Source: Sinohyriopsis cumingii
Taxonomy: Eukaryota > Mollusca > Bivalvia > Unionida > Unionidae
Reading direction: 5' to 3'
DNA: 64,000 nucleotides
NCBI GenBank assembly: GCA_028554795.2
Contig: CM068830.1
Coordinates: 49,486,355 to 49,550,354 of the forward strand
Shown here: in pieces, positions 16,159 to 34,962 of the stretch
How the letters are laid out: each line of letters starts with the position of its first letter
How positions within the stretch are numbered: position 1 is the first letter of the stretch
Made by a program: the position numbers and the translations under genes
The notes under the pieces: generated by a model
What the model was told of the DNA's origin: nothing
The model's database searches: none
What the model saw: the letters and a program-made list of their open reading frames with translations, nothing else

Positions 16159-16695
16159 ATGACCACCAAGGAAATTGAATCAGAGGTATCACCGACGTCA
16201 CATCAATATCGATTCGATACCGCAAAAGAATTTTCCGCGAATTTGAAAACGCTTTCCGAACAATACCGTGCAAAAATAAAAAAATACCGCAGAAAAATAA
16301 CCGCCATCGACGCGGTCGTGTACTCGGTGTCGGGTATAGTAGCTGGCGCCGGTGTTATTTTATCCACGGTGACCACGATAACCCCGATCGCTGTTCCAAT
16401 CGCTGTCTCCGCGATGACAACAGTTGCTGGAGTCGCCAACGCAATCACTAGGAAGATATCATCGTGTTTTCAGAAAAAACTCAACGAGTATACAGTAAAA
16501 CATCAAATAGTATCCGACGCATACTCGAAATTATCCGGGTTGATCTCGTTATCGATTGATAATTTGTTCGTATCCGATGTTGAATTCTCCACGATGGTCC
16601 AGTTATATAGCTCCGCGATGTCAAAAATCGAGGATTTTCAACTGGAAGCCGGAACCACCTGGTTGTTGAAATTAGACACTAAAGACAACGAATAA
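16159..16695 (+). CDS. Two-helix membrane protein conserved in Polintons
   Basis: 178 residues. A basic helical segment (LSEQYRAKIKKYRRK) leads into two adjacent hydrophobic helices at about 52-72 and 75-96, followed by a basic patch and a long amphipathic C-terminal half with VSDVEFSTMVQLYSSAM. The same design occurs in uncharacterised proteins of other animal Polintons. It may be a virion or host-membrane protein, but the function is unknown. Confidence 0.65.
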   Translation: MTTKEIESEVSPTSHQYRFDTAKEFSANLKTLSEQYRAKIKKYRRKITAIDAVVYSVSGIVAGAGVILSTVTTITPIAVPIAVSAMTTVAGVANAITRKISSCFQKKLNEYTVKHQIVSDAYSKLSGLISLSIDNLFVSDVEFSTMVQLYSSAMSKIEDFQLEAGTTWLLKLDTKDNE

Positions 16696-16700
16696 TAATA

Positions 16701-18011
16701 ATGTCGCTGAACCCCGAAGGGTCTCAATTACTTCAACGGATCGCGGAGAATACCACTCCGGTACAAACAAATATGATATCGATAACGTCAACGAAACCCG
16801 AATTCAGTGTGAACTTCCCATCGCCGGTTCCAGTGAAGGAAATAGCGCTGGCAAAATTGCGAGTATATCACAGTTGGCCTAATATCCGAGCGGACGCATT
16901 TAACGGACAACAACCTAATAACTCGCTGGTTTTTGCATGGACAAATAAGCCCGATGGGACCCCAGACTGGAATGAGGTTACAATACCAACTGGGTCATAC
17001 CAAATAGAACAAATCAATAAAGAATTTCAACGCAGGATAAAATCGATCACAGGAAAGGAATCAAAAATCGCTATTACGGTTCATGAACCGACGTTATCAT
17101 CGACGATCGAAATAAGCACACCGGGGTATATGGTTGATATTTATAACAGTTCAATAAGAACCATACTAGGATGGCCTAAGGAAAAACCCGCGGACTTGCA
17201 CACGAATGTACAATCGTATTATAAAATTTTTCCCATTTATCTTGGTAATTTGTCTATTATGAAAAACACGTCATTACCCAGCAGGTTTATATTTCAAGAC
17301 AGGGACGCCATGCAGTGGTATTTTCAGCATGACAAAACCCCTGAATCGATCGTCGTATTAACAGTTAATTTAAATGATATCACTGATATGTTTGCCGAGA
17401 TTAATCGTATTTACCAATCACAACTAGAACAGCTACGGGAAACAAAAGAACGAAAACACGTTGAGATGTTAAATCAACTTATATCAGACATGGAATATAT
17501 CAATAAACGAATCGTCGGGATAATATTCTCTAACAGCGATGATAATAAACAAAAATTCCTAACCGAGTATAATATCACAGAAGCCGATTTACCCGATTTC
17601 AAGTTTCCAGGATACAACGCGCCAGAACTAAGAAATTCTCTTAATGATTTTCTCGGTCCATCAACTATCCTCAAACACGATAACGGAGATGGTGGTAGGC
17701 ATATTGCCCCGTACAACGTAAATATCGCATCAGTGATAGCAATCAATCTAGTGTGTGATGTTATCGAAGGGAGTTACCAGGTAGATACCAATCAATCAAA
17801 TCAAGCTCAACAGGGATATATCCTTTATTCATTTTCACCAACAGCCCCTCCGGGATTTTTAATCGTTGAGAATCCGATTAATCCGGTCTATATGCGATGC
17901 CATGATCGGTTTTTAACGAGAATTAATTTTAAACTCACCGATCAGTCAAATAACCTAATTGATCTACAGGAGGAGGAGTTAGTGATCACTCTGTTTGTAA
18001 GATCATTGTAA
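16701..18011 (+). CDS. Penton-like minor capsid protein
   Basis: 436 residues. The N-terminal part carries the VPVKEIALAKLRVYHSWPNI stretch, then IPTGSYQIEQIN and GYMVDIYNSSIRTILGWP. The C-terminal part carries IAPYNVNIASVIAINLVCDVIEGSY, then YSFSPTAPPGFLIVENP and the FKLTDQSNNLIDLQEEEL ending. This combination is characteristic of the Polinton/adintovirus protein assigned as single jelly-roll penton. An insertion of roughly 100 residues (about 225-330), including a charged coiled coil EQLRETKERKHVEMLNQL, separates the two conserved halves. The stop lies 10 bp from the right TIR. Confidence 0.72.
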   Translation: MSLNPEGSQLLQRIAENTTPVQTNMISITSTKPEFSVNFPSPVPVKEIALAKLRVYHSWPNIRADAFNGQQPNNSLVFAWTNKPDGTPDWNEVTIPTGSYQIEQINKEFQRRIKSITGKESKIAITVHEPTLSSTIEISTPGYMVDIYNSSIRTILGWPKEKPADLHTNVQSYYKIFPIYLGNLSIMKNTSLPSRFIFQDRDAMQWYFQHDKTPESIVVLTVNLNDITDMFAEINRIYQSQLEQLRETKERKHVEMLNQLISDMEYINKRIVGIIFSNSDDNKQKFLTEYNITEADLPDFKFPGYNAPELRNSLNDFLGPSTILKHDNGDGGRHIAPYNVNIASVIAINLVCDVIEGSYQVDTNQSNQAQQGYILYSFSPTAPPGFLIVENPINPVYMRCHDRFLTRINFKLTDQSNNLIDLQEEELVITLFVRSL

Positions 18012-18021
18012 ATAACCACTT

Positions 18022-18260
18022 AGCAGCAGAGGGGGCGATGACATCGACGCGGTCGTCGATGTGCTTACCGGACGCTGACGACGCTGGGGATCGACGCGCA
18101 GAAGGTGTTAATTAAACCAAATGACGACGCGACGATCCCCCAACGACGTCGTCGTTTTTTTTTTACCAGGCGCTGACGACACTAGATCGTTGAGTGCAGA
18201 AAGTAATAATTAAGCAAAATAACGATTGGACAAAATGTCCGATTCGCCCCCTCTGCTGCT
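18022..18260 (-). repeat. Polinton right terminal inverted repeat (239 bp)
   Basis: Inverted counterpart of 3965-4203 with a single mismatch (G at 18037). In this copy both ends carry the identical 17-mer AGCAGCAGAGGGGGCGA in opposite orientation, so the TIR looks like a small element with its own inverted termini. Confidence 0.97.
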
Positions 18261-18265
18261 ACAGA
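18261..18265 (+). repeat. Target-site duplication, right copy (ACAGA)
   Basis: Directly abuts the right terminus ...CTGCTGCT and matches the five bases before the left terminus. Confidence 0.75.
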
Positions 18266-20496
18266 AACGAAACTGGCATATCCCAAACATATGTGCATCG
18301 AACAGACGTCCAAGTTTCTAACCACTTTGGAAAGAATTCACCTTGTATGGTTCAGGTGCTTGTGTTTAGCCAGTTTCTTGGTAGTTTCATGCAAAAAGTG
18401 ATCGTAGCTCACTAACAAATGCAGACCAGAGAACGTAACAAAGCAAGTACAGTGAAAGAACTTACTTCAGGCAGAACTATTTCAGTTCCAACTGTATGTC
18501 GTTAGTTATTGCTGGAACGTTTGTTACGGAGAAATGCTTTACGTGCTTGTCGAGAACACTCTCCACCCGACTATTCGTATTTTAAGTACATTTAATTGCG
18601 ATCAATTGGAACAGTTTAATACGATTAATAATTTACGCATTATTTCTGATGTCAAAAGACATTCAATACAGTCTGTTAGTTTGAAGTCGGAGAGAGAGAG
18701 AGGGAGAGAGAGGTGCATATGCGAGTGAAACATGAACATGACAAAAGTACACAGAACAGAACATAATGGACATAAATTTAGGACATAATTACTAACACAT
18801 TAAGGTCAAACGTAGGTAAGACACAATATAAAAAGAATAGCAACATGAAATTCTAAGATACTGTACCTGTAAAACACTGATGTAAAAGGTACAAACACAT
18901 AGACAATTATGTATTAGGTACAAACATATAGACAGTTATGTATTAAGACATTACTGCGCATCAAATATATCACATAAATTGTTTACACATACGACAACTT
19001 AAAGGGGTCAAACTAATTAAAACAGGATAACTCATTTATCACAGGATATTACATATTAAGTGAGATGTCTTTCCGTAGCCGAGAAGCTAAAACATAAACT
19101 AATTAATGTGAGCTCAGCCATTGCGCACATCTGCAGCAGAAAATCTTGTACGGTAAGAAATCATAAGCACAATAACAACAGTGTGAGTTTAGAAATCATA
19201 GATTAAAATTATGAGAATGCTGAGATGTTTATATTTTGTTCTTCTTGTTTATCAACAAAGTGTTTGGCAAACTACAGCAAACGTTAGAATAATAATTGAT
19301 ATTGAATTAGAGAGTTATAATATAGTTTCTTCATTTGAATTTGAATTAAAGAAGAAACAGATTACACATTCCAGTAAGGCCATTTCATCTCACATTTGAT
19401 TTCTTTAATTTTTGTTTCAGTCAGGTTTGTTTGTAATCTAAGGCTCTAGCAATCACAGTTATAGCTGTTGAAATTGTATCATAGCTGAGAGAGAGAGAGA
19501 GAGAGATCGGCCGTCTGGACATCACATTCCTTTTTGTGTATTTGCTTAGGAATTACATTGTCCCAATTCCAAAATGAAGTTAGATTGATACTAGTTTAAC
19601 CTAAAGATCACGTGATATTATCTAACTCTCCAGTTATATAATCCCATTTAAATAACGAGGAGTCGGATATTTATACAAGCGGTCAACAGCAATGAACCGT
19701 TTCATGAAACGGAAAGTACATCTCATACTGTAATTGATGAGTACCACATACGAATTGAATGTTGAGATATTCCACCTGCAGTGAAAAGATTATTCACAAC
19801 AGAAGAGGAAAATGAACTAAAGGTTTATACAAATGTTGTAGAAATTGTCAAATCAACAACAGAAATGTATGTACATAATGATGATCAGATTGAATTGTTA
19901 AGAATGGACAAGATAAACGCTATAGATTTCAAACCAAATAGCTGTATATAAAAATAGTTGGATAGAGACAAAGTATACAAGATAAATTAATCTTGATTAA
20001 TTTATCACCAGTTAATTAATTAATCACCAATCTATACAACAACTCCTCCTAGTCCTTTAGTTTATCATTTGTACTAACAAGACTTTCGGAGAAAGGCATA
20101 ATTAGCTTAATTATTACTTAAGAGACAATTAGATACACGACTAGTTAACTCATTTAAGAAGCTGCATTCCTTTATGAATAATGGCAAGGCAACTTATTTA
20201 CGAAAACCATTTTGCAAGCGTGATGCAGCCAACAAAAATATAAACATTATGTTAGAGCAAAGCAAGTCAGATTGTGTGCAAATTAAATATGGCGAGTTCA
20301 AGAAATGTTTTAATAACTTGTTGTAAACTATTTTACCTCTGAAAGCCTTATCAACGAATCCTAGCTCAATTGCTCTAAAATCGCTAAAGACTAAAGGAAT
20401 GAAACTCCTTGATGCTATTCCTGCGTCTCCAAAACTAGCGCCAACTATGCCAATTCCAACATATACGGTTGATATACTTACCTCTACCCAGTTAAG

Positions 20497-20756
20497 TTGT
20501 TGTAGTTGTTGTAGGGTTTAACGCCATTTTTCAGCACACGATAGGCTATACATGGCGGCCAGTATTAATGGTGGAGGAAGAACCTGGGAAAAGCCCGAAA
20601 AGAACCACCGACCCACGAGAAGCTACTGGCAAGCTTTCTCACATACCCACATTAGCCGAATCCGAGAGTAGAACACACACAGACAGAGGTGAGATGGCAG
20701 TGATCCGTAACGGAGAGCGCTTTAAACCACTCGGTCACTCGGGGCCCCTACCCAAT
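20497..20756 (-). mobile_element. tRNA-derived SINE, family 1
   Basis: On the minus strand it starts with a tRNA-like head (GGGGCCCCGAGTGACCGAG, GTGGTTTAAAGCGCTC) and ends with TGGCGTTAAACCCTACAAC plus a short (ACA)-type tail. It is colinear with the younger copy at 44114. Confidence 0.8.
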
Positions 20757-21402
20757 TAAGGAATTTGTATGCAACATTACATTTTTCCACACACCTCTAT
20801 AATATTCATTCTCTTTAATCACTTAACTTTTAATCTTATTGATCTGTTGTTATCGGAAAGTCGTACCATTATCGAGACGTGAGGCTCGTACAGAAGGTAT
20901 TATCTTTTCGTTTGTCATTTATATATATGAAGGTGATAAATGAGAGTTATTGATTTAGGTTTCATGGTGGATAATTTGTTTAGGTCATATACCAGATCTC
21001 ACAGATTGTGAAGTGTAAACTCACTTAAAGATACATACACGACTAACTTAATAATTTCTTGATGGACCAACATTGACTTTTAGTGCTTTCTTTGAGAACA
21101 CTGTAACCAACCACAATTACCGCGTCAACGCTTGCATTATAAACTGAGTTAATTGCGTCGATTTTCTCTTTCATTGATGAGAATAAATTTGTCAAGAATT
21201 GGAGCTAGGGGATTTACATTTTCAAAAATTGTGTAGTAAGTAATGAAACTAGACTAAAGAGCCAAAAGCTCATCTTAATGTATTCCACACTGACAAATAT
21301 AATTGCTCCACCATCCAGCTAGTAAGAAATATTTGAATTACTTTTGTCTTCATTAGGCTCATCCGGTTCGATCCTAACCATCTGTTCCCTCTTCTTTGCT
21401 GT

Positions 21403-21598
21403 AGAATGGCCAAAAAATATACTTACAGTTTTACATCCAGAATTTCCTCAAAATGTACTTTCTTAGTTCTGCAAATCCGAATTACATGAGCCATGTCATG
21501 AGTTCTCAAGTTTGATTACACATTTCGAAATTGTACTGTAATTTCGACTATATTCCAAGTGCAATTGCATCTTCCTTACTGCACTAAAAATGAAATAA
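21403..21598 (+). repeat. 196-bp direct repeat, first copy
   Basis: Nearly identical to 21989-22184, with only a few substitutions (for example GCAATTGCATC against GCAATTACATC). A diverged third relative lies at about 47770-47945. Confidence 0.85.
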
Positions 21599-21988
21599 TC
21601 TGACGAATTATGATATGATCATTTGTTTTCTCCGTTAACTTTATATTATCAGAATCGTTCAGTATTTTACGATATTGCACACATTCATACTGCACCCACG
21701 CGCAGGACACGTGTGCCCAATAGTGTATTAGGAACTACTTTGTAAGCAAATCATGTACATTCGCATTGTAGGCGCAATACGTTTTCGTTGATTAAATTTG
21801 TTTATGAATGAACTAAAGCAGATGTTTCGTGGACTGCAACATACCAACTGTTTTGCTACATTCCACGTTAACATTTTGATACATTGTTTCAGATTTTGCG
21901 ATAGACACCAGATTTCATAAAACTGCTTGGTACCTACAAATAACATGCAAGCTATAAAGGCATAAACTGTCTCCTTTAGCTGGTAATA

Positions 21989-22184
21989 AGAATGGCCAAA
22001 AAATATACTTACAGTTTTACATCCAGAATTTCCTCAAAATGTACTTTCTTAGTTCTGCAAATCCGAATTACATGAGCCATGTCATGAGTTCTCAAGTTTG
22101 ATTGCACATTTCGAAATTGTACTGTAATTTCGACTATATTCCAAGTGCAATTACATCTTCCTTACTGCACTAAAAATGAAATAA
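21989..22184 (+). repeat. 196-bp direct repeat, second copy
   Basis: Second copy of the 21403 segment, starting 586 bp downstream. It suggests a local duplication inside a dispersed repeat. Confidence 0.85.
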
Positions 22185-22699
22185 GCATTAAATTCCATAG
22201 CGTCTTTTTGATAATTGCAATTGAAAGACTTCATATTTTCCCCACATTTATGATTTCAAACATCCAATGACAGAAATAGAAACACATTTGCAGATGTCAA
22301 CACGCTTCTCCCTAGCTTATTCAGTCCCATGTATTTCATGTGGAATTGTCGCATACAAATCCAGTCCATAATCACGAAAATAATACCAAAATCTATTCAT
22401 TCCAGATCAAATGGAAAAGTTGTTGCAATGCACATTCATTCACAATATGACTCCAAATTTCAATTTTAACTAGACACGCCATTTTCTTTCGAAAGTTATG
22501 TCGAGCGCGCGACTAAGTTCAAATTTATCTGGGCGGTGTTATGTGCGCAGTAATAATGTCCGTGTTGTGTAATGTTGAATATGCTCTTGTGTATTTAATT
22601 TGGAATACGGCATACAGTCATTTACGTTGTTTCTGTAGTGTATTTTGTTTATATAATTAAGCCTCATGTAGAATTAAAAAAATAAGCATATAATAAAAC

Positions 22700-22822
22700 G
22701 GTTACTGCATTTGTATGGGAAAATATGAACTCGTTTTGTCGGATGGATATACTGCACTCCCAAGGTCGTGCAGTATTCCATCCAAAAACTCGTTCATATT
22801 TTCCCATACAAATGAAGTAACC
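22700..22822. repeat. Foldback hairpin, copy 2
   Basis: Arms of about 55 bp: GGTTACTGCATTTGTATGGG ... ATACTGCAC on one side and GTGCAGTAT ... CCCATACAAATGAAGTAACC on the other, around a loop of about 10 bp. It closes a repeat that begins near 21.4 kb. Confidence 0.8.
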
Positions 22823-22840
22823 TATAAGTATTACATAATT

Positions 22841-23103
22841 TAGGTCATTATACAGTAATTCATGTGACGAAGTATTACATATTTTAGGTTATTATACAGT
22901 AGTTCATCCGATGAAATATTAAATAGTTTAGGTTATTATACGGTAATGCATCTGACGAAGCATATATATTTTAGGTTATTATAAGGTAATTCATCTGACG
23001 AAGTATTAAATAATTTAGGTCATTATACACTAGTTCATCTGACGAAGTATTAAATATTTTAGGTTATTATACGGTAATTCACCTGACGAAGTATTAAATA
23101 ACA
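22841..23103. repeat. 44-bp minisatellite, 6 copies
   Basis: Units of the form TAGGTTATTATACGGTAATT followed by CATCTGACGAAGTATTAAAT recur every 43-44 bp, directly after the foldback hairpin. Confidence 0.9.
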
Positions 23104-24175
23104 ACACCATCTAAGAGGATTTAAAAAAAAAAAAAAAATTGGCCGATTTCAAAGGTAAACCATGGCAGTTTCTTCTCTGCTGACATCAGTGTAAATTATT
23201 GGTTCCTTAATTCATCATCAGTATTCATTTTTCGTTTCTAAATATCCATGTATGTATGAATCCTTAATCGTGCACTGGACGTGTGCCAATCTCTCTGGGA
23301 AGACGGATTCATATTTGCACTGGTAGAAGTGGCGTAATAACATCATCATGTTTCTTCTTTTTCTTATATATTTTGTCTTCTTTTGTCTTCGGCAATTTGA
23401 GCCACAGAATGTTTAAGTCTTTGTAATACCTTCATGTTCTACATTGATATTAATTGTAATGCTCAATCCAAACATATAAGAGTCTTCTGTAACTTACTAT
23501 TTTATCCAACAATATTCCAATTTCAATGACCATGCTTGATGTCAAAAAAGGTACCGTCCCACTAAAAGATTAAACTAATTTCACTTTTGAATCTATTATT
23601 CATGGTAGAAATGTTGCCATAATATTTTCATTTGTGTTGTGACCTTGCTGTCGGAAAATTAATAGCTCCATTAATTTTGTAAGAATGTCTGATACTGTCA
23701 AAATAAACTGAGTAGAACATACATCTACACTGCAGATTATAAAAATCTTTCTTTGAATCAGTCATGCTATTCCCTCGTGCGCTACCTCCTCGGTATCTAA
23801 TGGCAAAATATATCTCCATCGTTTTGTCTCTGGACTGGTTTCTTTAACTATTAATTATTTTTGCATACCGTTTTGGCATTTAAGAAAGAAAGCCACGCTC
23901 ACAGTTATATTGGTCTCCATCTCAAATATTGTTTTTGCCCTCTGATAAATCAAGTAACTTTTGATAATACTATAGACCATTTTGTGCAACTAACAATTTA
24001 CTTCTGTCCTAATTATATATTCAGTTGTGACGAGAAGGAATGTTAAAGTTGTTGCAGACATTGTTAAATTGTTTCCAGTAAATCTTATTGTTGGTTGGCC
24101 TAAATATATATTCACCACGTAATGGATTAATACATTCAAGTCGAATGTTTTTATTTCGACTGAAATATAAAATCT

Positions 24176-24176
24176 G

Positions 24177-24211
<35 letters not shown>

Positions 24212-24212
24212 A
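24176..24212. repeat. (AAAT)n microsatellite
   Basis: About nine tandem AAAT units. Confidence 0.9.
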
Positions 24213-25449
24213 ATCATACTGATTAACAAATGTAGTAACACTTTGATCTAGAAAATGCTAAGGTAATATTGAACATTTATTGGTGTCATCTATACTACGA
24301 CGTTTAATTGATTGTACCTGAATACCATATGGCACGATGCTCCGTATATATTCACTGGAGCCCGACTATCAAAACGAAAGCGTAAATATAAAAACACATT
24401 TAACGGTCCGTAGCTTTAAAGGAGATTTTATATTTAAATTAATATATCTGAAACATCAGGATTGGCAGTAGTAATCTGCGATACATGGCAATAATCGTGT
24501 GTATTTTTGTTAAATCATTCCGAAAAGTTTGTATACATTTGGCACAATGATAAATGTAATGTGCTGACTAAGGTTGACCTATACCACGTATAGTAAATTA
24601 GCTTGTATTGTACAAAGACGCCGGTAATTAATTTTGTTGATACCACATTCACGTGTGATTTGTAGTTGATTGTTCATGAAATCCAATTAAAGCAATGTAT
24701 AACCATGTTTCTTTATCGCAATATTTGCATAATTGATATTTTCTATTTCGTATCTATCATTTCTTCTATTAGTTGTTTTTCTGTTATATGCGTAACGTTT
24801 GACAATAGGCTGTGCCTATAGTGTAACTTTTCTCTGTCAGGTTATTCTTTGTTACCATCGTGCTTACGTCGACAAGTGTCGCAAATGTCGACTTATTTAT
24901 TTCAGTAGTTCAATGTCAATAACTGCTAGAGGTCAAATGAAAGTCCGGAAACAACAGCATGTTAAAAAATATGAATAAGTTCACACTGTGAAAGGTTTAG
25001 TTGATTTGACTTCTTCCATGCAATGTGTTAAATATTAAGTTAGTTGGATTAATTTGTTTGATAATTGTATGTGATTGGAGGTTCGCAAGATTGATGTACC
25101 TTCAATGAATACAATTGAAATGATGTTTAAATGTCCCCTTGAGTCCATGTACATCTTACAGATTAACTTATAGTCTATTAAAGTGCATCATTTTCAGAGT
25201 TCTTATATGACTCTGGACTTTACATCATGTTTCGGAATGGTGTCTATAGTTTCTAATATAATGTCATTTAGTACTGAAACGATATTGTAAAGATTAAAGT
25301 CATCTCAATGGGTTTCTCACATGTACCATTTTGTTGCGTATTTGCGATGTTTTGGATCGTATCTTCTTTTTCTCCTCTTGTTTCCACATAATAGACAATT
25401 TGTATTGCACATTTTCTTACAACTGTATCATTCTAAAAGAAGAATTGGG

Positions 25450-25665
25450 ACAAAGGGCGACCGAATGGTCTAAATGCTCTTGCCTTTATCGATCACTGAT
25501 ATCTCTCCTCTGCCCACTTGGGTTCGAGTCTCGGGCATGACCAATGTGGGTAAGTGAGTAATCTCGTCAGTATCTTCCTTGGAGTCGGCGATTCTTACCG
25601 GGTTCTTCCTCTACTAGTTATTGAGTGCTAAAAATGGCATTACATTCAGAACAATAATAGCAACG
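25450..25665 (+). mobile_element. tRNA-derived SINE, family 1, diverged copy
   Basis: The tRNA-like head (GGGCGACCGAATGGTCTAAA, box-B-like GGGTTCGAGTC) and the body CTTACCGGGTTCTTCCTCTA ... AAAAATGGCATTA match the family-1 consensus with many changes. Confidence 0.65.
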
Positions 25666-26000
25666 TAGAAGAAAGGTAAAAAAAAAAAATATATGACGCG
25701 TTACAAAAGAAATTATCCCTTGTTGTGCCATCTCGCAAATCAGTTTCAGTTTTGTCTTCGTATTATACAGTTTATAGACAAATTAAAATAGTCGGACCAA
25801 GGCATGAATTGAACAAGGAGAAATGAAAATGTTTTGGCTTTGATCTGTAGAATATTGTCTTTCCTATTAATCCATCTTCTTATATATCAGTCATCTGAGG
25901 AAAGTTGAATTAACCTCGTAAACATAAAGGAGAGTCAGTTAGGAAAAAGGTTGACAGAGATATTGTACTACTTAATTGTTAGAAGTTTCGCAAAAATATC

Positions 26001-32251
<6,251 letters not shown>

Positions 32252-32433
32252 TGTCCGATGACTATCAAAGTGATGACCTCTTGCAATGATGACCTCAATA
32301 TGTTGAATGTTCTCGCATTACCCCCACCTCCACTCCCACAAAAAACAAATACTTTATTTCAACTATCGCATTTAACAGAATGCTTATATTGAAATTAGAT
32401 TATGTTTCCATAACAATCTTTCTTTCATGATCA

Positions 32434-32435
<2 letters not shown>

Positions 32436-32481
<46 letters not shown>
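32436..32481. repeat. (CT)n downstream of copy A
   Basis: It lies about 185 bp after the stop codon. A CT tract occurs at a similar place after copies B (39012-39042), C (50810-50842) and D (60750-60795), so it was duplicated with the gene. Confidence 0.9.
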
Positions 32482-32484
<3 letters not shown>

Positions 32485-34160
32485 CATTTTGCATAAAAAG
32501 AGTGGACTGCATTAGATGCCCAAGAAATAACACAATGAATCTAAATATCTGTTTCAAAGCTTTCTGACAAATTTTCGATTCAGTCAGTTTGTAGACTACT
32601 TTTCAATATGACAGTATGGTCCGAGTTTAATAGACTTTTGACATTTCCTGTTATTTTGCAACTTCTTAAGAGCAACATAAATATATTCATCGATATTGCT
32701 TTTAAAGTTCTTGAACTTTCTAACGTTTGAAACATTCGGTCACCATTTTTTGTCAAAATACTGATCGTGACAAGCTTCTTAGTCATAGATACAAAATCAT
32801 TTGCGATTTCAATAAACAAGAAATCCCAACACGTACCTGCTTTATACCGACTATACTCGCTTAAAAGTTGTTTCCAACTGCAACTGCATTCAATACTGGC
32901 CCTGATCTTACGATGCGCACGCAGATAATGGTCAGTGTTGTTTCTTCTACTGATTATTTTGTATAACTGCATTTATCCAGATCGTCATGCGCAGTATGTG
33001 ACGGCAGATCTGGATCTACACATCTTCCGGTTGAAATCAACTTATTCGCGAGTATATACGGGTAATTAGATTTGGTTGGAAGCAATGCATTTAATAACTA
33101 GCAACTACATAGTGTACCATCCTTCTACGAGTAAGTTTTATAGTCTGTGAGATTTGAGCTGATTTTGGGATAGAATAAGAATTGTCAGAAATTGCTGTAA
33201 AGTCTTTATAATAATAATCCATGTCTGATAACCATCTTGTAGCCGCCATTTTTTTGGATGGCGTTCGTGTGCATTGTTTCTATAATTTTAGGAATATTTT
33301 TGAGAGATGCAAAGAGACAGACAGAGAGACGCACTTATTCACAGGTGTCCTATATCTCAGTCAGCATTCTATCAATAATATTAATAACCTAAAATTGGTG
33401 CATCTGTTACTTCATCAAAATCACGCATGAATTGTGCATGCATCATGATTAGTGTTAAAACTCTTGCATTATTTCATTTCGACCCCTGTTTTTATCTGTT
33501 TTCTGTTTGCAAAAACTTTTAAAATTAGAACCATGTAGGATAATAACAAATCTTTTTGTTAATAAACATGTTATGTACAATTATTCTAAAAATTTCTAAA
33601 CAAATATATTCTCTGATTCTTGCTGAATGAATATAAATCTTATTTATCCACGAACAGCCCACATGCAACAGTGGAAAGATTTTACCAAGATCTGCCTTTG
33701 CATAGCTCATTGCATTTCGTCCTATCCAAGATTTAAGCGATGTGTGTGTGCGCGTGTGACGTATGGAACCACACTGCCATCTGGGCGTTTTATTTCCATT
33801 TACTGTTTACTTGCAAGGAATCGATATGAAAAGTACGTTTGAGATTAGGCGGTGGTAAAGGACTCCGCCCCTAACCCCACGCATGTCTGACTTTTCATAA
33901 AATGTGTCTTTAGTGAATAACATGCATATCTTGTGGTTTATTGTCATGCTTGTATCAAGTCACCAAGCAGTGGACAGAGTAATTAATTTGACATTCGAAT
34001 TTATGATAGATGTATATGTACCAACGCCTGATATATTATAACCTAATAGCTACATAGCTATTATACCCAAGGCCCACTATTCTGATTTAAATGTTGTCCA
34101 CATTAACGCAGGTCACAATTATGTGCACTCAACGTAAAGCATCACGAAAACTAAGTTATA

Positions 34161-34194
<34 letters not shown>

Positions 34195-34699
34195 GGCCAT
34201 TTAAATTAAATCAGACTTTCATCTACCATCCAGACAACAATAAATACATTATTGTATTGTCAAGTGCATTGTCCTGTCGTAGTCGAATAAACTGATGATT
34301 AATGTAAAACAAACCATAATCAATCATAACAGATGAATCACGTGAAGCATATGCAAGTAAGTGGGACGTTCAAAACAGTAATAAAAATCCTTGACTGAGG
34401 TGACTGACAAACCGGTGGGGAGGTACGGAATCTTGTTAAGGCCAAATGCTTCATCTTGCATCGTCGCCCAAAATGAGATGGATCGATGGCGATCACATCA
34501 TGACGGAGATATGCCATTTAAGAAATTTGGTTACGTGCACCGAAAAAAGCACTGGATTCCTGTTCAGTATTCCCTGCTTAAGATATCTGGAATTGAAAAG
34601 AATGCATAGACATCTCGTCCTATGTTAGATAGACAGTTTTGTTTAAAAGATTACAATAGTGATTAAAATGGTTGTTCTATTATGTAAATTTTGTTTTTG

Positions 34700-34962
34700 T
34701 TTATTAAAACTATATGTCTACCTTTCTTTGTTCATTAAAACTATATGTCCACCTTTCTTTGTTCATTAAAACTATATGTCTACCTTACTTTGCTTATTAA
34801 AACTATATGTCTACCTTTCTTTTTTCATTAAAACTATATGTCTACCTTTCTTTGTTCATTAAAACTATATGTCTACCTTTCTTTGTTCATTAAAACTATA
34901 TGTCTACCTTTATTTGTTCATTAAAACTATATGTCTACCTTTCATTGTTCATTAAAATAGTT
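34700..34962. repeat. 31-bp minisatellite, about 8 copies
   Basis: Unit TTCATTAAAACTATATGTCT plus ACCTTTCTTTG repeats every 31 bp with few changes. Confidence 0.92.

Larger units (their letters stand above)
3965..18260. mobile_element. Complete Polinton/Maverick (adintovirus-like) element
   Basis: A 14.3-kb unit is bounded by 239-bp terminal inverted repeats and a 5-bp direct repeat. It encodes the hallmark Polinton set: retroviral-type integrase, family B DNA polymerase, FtsK/HerA-type packaging ATPase, adenain-like protease, double jelly-roll major capsid protein and penton-like protein, plus several accessory genes. Left of the polymerase start, genes lie on both strands. Right of it, eleven genes lie on the plus strand with gaps of about 0-70 bp or short overlaps. 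Base composition is visibly more GC-rich than the host DNA. TIR identity (238 of 239) and open frames nearly throughout point to a recent insertion that may still be functional. The PLA2 frame break is the one exception. Confidence 0.97.
18266..26000. other. Host DNA between Polinton and gene array, repeats only
   Basis: No gene is supported. The stretch holds short (GA)n runs, a SINE (20497), duplicated 196-bp segments (21403 and 21989), a foldback hairpin (22700), a 44-bp minisatellite (22841), an (AAAT)n tract near 24180 and a second SINE (25450). Confidence 0.6.
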
